Source: an uncultured Clostridia bacterium (GTDB lineage: Bacteria > Bacillota > Clostridia > Oscillospirales > Ruminococcaceae). From it: a DNA stretch of 14,973 nt. The stretch lies in NCBI GenBank assembly GCA_938014855.1, contig CALLQM010000418.1:1-14973 (forward strand), given 5' to 3'. Below the pieces are notes generated by a model, which did no database searches, was not told the DNA's origin, and was given only the letters and a program-made list of their open reading frames with translations. Each line of letters opens with the position of its first letter. Position 1 is the first letter of the stretch. Made by a program: the position numbers and the translations under genes. This document shows positions 13,154 to 14,973 of this stretch, one piece after another.

Positions 13154-13375
13154 ATGAAAACGCTCAAAGATGCTAAGGTTGGGGATACCATTACCGTTAC
13201 AAAACTGCATGGAACAGGTCCTGTGAAACGTCGGATTATGGATATGGGAATTACGAAAGGTGTACAGATTCAAATACGAAAAGTTGCACCGTTGGGGGAT
13301 CCGATGGAATTGAATGTACGTGGATATGAATTGAGTATTCGAAAATCCGACGCACAAATGATTGAAATTGATTAA
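13154..13375 (+). CDS. feoA: FeoA family protein, second copy
   Basis: A 73-residue FeoA-type protein. It is closer to the standard pattern than the first copy: KVGDTITVTKLHGTGPVKRR, then MDMGITKGVQIQIRKVAPLGDPMELNVRGYELSIRKSDA, in which RRIMDMGITKG and PLGDPMELNVRGYELSIRK are the textbook segments. It is expected to work with FeoB at the inner face of the membrane. The ribosome site ATGGAGGGG begins at the last base of the first copy's stop, so the two are tightly coupled. A small hairpin with a T tract follows the stop directly, and feoB comes 66 bases later with its own metal box, so expression of feoB can differ from that of the feoA pair. Confidence 0.95.
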   Translation: MKTLKDAKVGDTITVTKLHGTGPVKRRIMDMGITKGVQIQIRKVAPLGDPMELNVRGYELSIRKSDAQMIEID

Positions 13376-13396
13376 AGCGGGCAGCCGCTATTTTTT
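13376..13396 (+). terminator. Short hairpin with T tract between feoA and feoB, possible partial terminator
   Basis: AGCGG (13376-13380) pairs with CCGCT (13385-13389) across a GCAG loop, followed by ATTTTTT. The stem is only 5 bp, so termination would be incomplete. It starts at the base after the second feoA stop. Confidence 0.5.
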
Positions 13397-13406
13397 AAGC
13401 TCAATG

Positions 13407-13422
13407 GTTAGCTAATACTAAC
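13407..13422. promoter_or_regulatory. DtxR/MntR-like operator directly upstream of feoB
   Basis: GTTAGCTAATACTAAC matches the other metal boxes, with one mismatch in the second arm (ACTAAC for GCTAAC). It lies 19 bases before the feoB start codon. I see no TTGACA-type element at the usual distance, so either a weak promoter is hidden here or the site acts as a roadblock within the operon. Confidence 0.62.
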
Positions 13423-13441
13423 TTATAAAAGGAGTAACGAT

Positions 13442-14973
13442 ATGGAACTGAAAATTGCACTTGCCGGAAATCCGAACAGTGGAAAGACGACACTGTTTAA
13501 TGATTTAACCGGAAGCTCTCAATATGTCGGAAACTGGCCGGGCGTTACCGTCGAAAAGAAAGAGGGCCGCCTAAAAGCACATAAAGATGTGATCATCCAG
13601 GATTTGCCGGGAATTTATTCACTTTCGCCCTATACATTAGAAGAAGTAGTTGCGCGCAGTTACTTAATTGGTGAACGACCAGACGCCATTATAAATATTG
13701 TGGATGGCACAAATATCGAGCGAAATCTTTATCTCACGACACAACTGATTGAGTTGGGAATTCCGGTTGTGGTTGCCGTCAATATGATTGACCTCGTGCG
13801 AAAGAATGGCGACAAAATCAATATGCAGAAACTCGGCCACGCGCTTGGCTGTGTGGTTGTTGGAATGAGCGCGCTTAAAGGCGAGGGCGGTATGGCCGCC
13901 GCAGAAAAGGCGATTGAACTGGCTAAAGAACAAAAAGCGATTACACTTCCGCATGTTTTCACAGGAAGCGTGGAGCACGCAATTGCTCATATTGAAGAAT
14001 CGATTTCAGGAATCGTAGATGACCATCGCTTGCGCTGGTACGCGATTAAACTTTTTGAGCGTGATGAAAAAGTGGTGCAGTCGTTGAAGCTCAATTCGGA
14101 ATTGAATAAACATTTGGAAGAACACATCCTTGACTGTGAAATGGAAATGGACGATGATTCCGAAAGCATTATCACAAATCAGCGCTATTGCTATATTAGC
14201 AAAATTGTAGACCATGCCGTTCATAAAAAGGCGGCAAAACACAGCTTGTCGGTTTCAGATAAGATCGACCGCGTTGTAACCAACCGTGTTTTGGCCTTGC
14301 CCATTTTCGCGTTGATTATGTTTTTTGTCTATTATATTTCAATCAGCACCATAGGCGATGACATAACCAATTGGACAAATGACATGTTGTTTGGAGAAAT
14401 GATTTGTGGCAACCTAGCGGCATGGATGGCAAATATCGGATTTGCAGATTGGTTTACGGGTCTTGTTGCAGATGGAATTATCGGCGGCGTAGGAGCAGTT
14501 ATTGGATTTGTACCACAGATGCTCATTTTGTTCCTGATGCTGTCAATCTTAGAAGATGTGGGCTATATGGCTCGTGTTGCATTTATCATGGACCGCGTTT
14601 TCCGTAAATTCGGACTTTCCGGAAAGAGCTTTATTCCAATGTTGATTGCAACCGGATGCGGTGTCCCGGGAATTATGGCATCTCGTACAATTGAAAATGA
14701 GCGCGATCGAAAAATGACGATCATGACAACCGGTTTTATTCCATGTGGTGCAAAAATGCCGATTATTGCATTAATAGCCGGTGCGTTGTTTGGCGGCAGT
14801 GGATTGGTTGCGGTTTCCGCATACTTTATCGGTGTTGGGGCGGTAATCGTTTCCGGTATCATGTTAAAAAAGACCAAAATGTTTGCGGGTGAACCGGCTC
14901 CCTTTGTTATGGAACTTCCTGCTTACCATATTCCTTCAGCAGGCAATGTCTTGCGTGCAACATGGGAACGTGG
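13442..14973 (+). CDS. feoB: FeoB ferrous iron transporter, 5' portion
   Basis: The frame is open from ATG 13442 to the window end: 510 residues of a protein that is usually much longer. FeoB imports Fe(II) across the cytoplasmic membrane. The N-terminal G domain is complete: G1 GNPNSGKTT (9-17), G2 around Thr36 in NWPGVTVEKK, G3 DLPG (54-57), G4 N114-M-I-D117, and G5 SALKG (from 143). A helical spacer domain follows. The membrane part starts near residue 280, includes the Gly-rich GIIGGVGAVIGFVPQMLILF, and has the two cysteine-bearing signatures, LIATGCGVPGIMASRTIENE and FIPCGAKMPI, conserved in the first gate region. The ribosome site AAAAGGAG (13427-13434) sets the start. It is preceded by two feoA genes and a metal box, consistent with iron-repressed uptake. 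No damage is visible. Confidence 0.97.
   Translation, partial: MELKIALAGNPNSGKTTLFNDLTGSSQYVGNWPGVTVEKKEGRLKAHKDVIIQDLPGIYSLSPYTLEEVVARSYLIGERPDAIINIVDGTNIERNLYLTTQLIELGIPVVVAVNMIDLVRKNGDKINMQKLGHALGCVVVGMSALKGEGGMAAAEKAIELAKEQKAITLPHVFTGSVEHAIAHIEESISGIVDDHRLRWYAIKLFERDEKVVQSLKLNSELNKHLEEHILDCEMEMDDDSESIITNQRYCYISKIVDHAVHKKAAKHSLSVSDKIDRVVTNRVLALPIFALIMFFVYYISISTIGDDITNWTNDMLFGEMICGNLAAWMANIGFADWFTGLVADGIIGGVGAVIGFVPQMLILFLMLSILEDVGYMARVAFIMDRVFRKFGLSGKSFIPMLIATGCGVPGIMASRTIENERDRKMTIMTTGFIPCGAKMPIIALIAGALFGGSGLVAVSAYFIGVGAVIVSGIMLKKTKMFAGEPAPFVMELPAYHIPSAGNVLRATWER

Noticed and set aside
13664..14877. Several minus-strand reading frames inside feoB
   Set aside because: FeoB occupies the plus strand with clear family motifs throughout; the antisense frames show no motifs or ribosome sites.
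1..14973. CRISPR array, tRNA/rRNA, transposon or prophage
   Set aside because: I saw no regularly spaced repeats, cloverleaf or rRNA signatures, transposase, integrase or terminal inverted repeats; the only recurring short motif is the metal box.

Overview
This window looks like chromosome from a low-GC, anaerobic Gram-positive bacterium of the Clostridia. The grounds are AGGAGG-type ribosome binding sites before nearly every gene, TTGACA/TATAAT promoters, T-tailed hairpin terminators, and a gene set typical of that class (short Mrp ATPase with a NifU-like scaffold, DUF134/DUF5320 pair, DUF2325, DUF3793, feoA-feoA-feoB, meso-diaminopimelate dehydrogenase). The species cannot be named from the sequence alone. 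No RNA gene, CRISPR array, insertion sequence or phage gene was seen.

Layout. (1) 1-171: the 3' end of enolase, closed by a strong hairpin shared with the facing ABC genes. (2) 222-2493, minus strand: a two-gene ABC exporter, ATPase then permease. The ATPase has a one-base frameshift just after Walker A. (3) 2780-4279: a predicted lipoprotein of unknown function with its own promoter and terminator. (4) 4483-7048: an MBL-fold hydrolase, an Mrp/Nbp35 ATPase and an unusual protein joining a NifU/IscU-like Fe-S scaffold to a flavin-reductase-like domain. A DMT-family permease follows. (5) 8133-8803, minus strand: DUF5320 then DUF134, divergent from a YibE/F-like membrane protein (8990-10159). 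(6) 10259-11245: ddh, for one-step meso-diaminopimelate synthesis. (7) 11426-14973: a metal-homeostasis region with DUF2325, DUF3793, a DtxR/MntR-type repressor (minus strand), two FeoA proteins and FeoB, which runs off the window end.

The most interesting feature is a shared regulatory signature. A palindrome with core TTAGC-N4-GCTAA (one site has ACTAA) occurs four times: before DUF5320-DUF134, before DUF2325-DUF3793, before feoA-feoA, and just before feoB. At the first three it lies just downstream of the expected transcription start of a TTGACA-17-TANNNT promoter whose spacer also carries a half-site. The DtxR-family gene sits among these sites and is the obvious candidate to bind them. 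This would make DUF2325, DUF3793, DUF5320 and DUF134 members of an iron (or manganese) response together with the Feo ferrous-iron importer. Several of these proteins are rich in Cys/His, which fits a metal or Fe-S role, but their functions remain inference.
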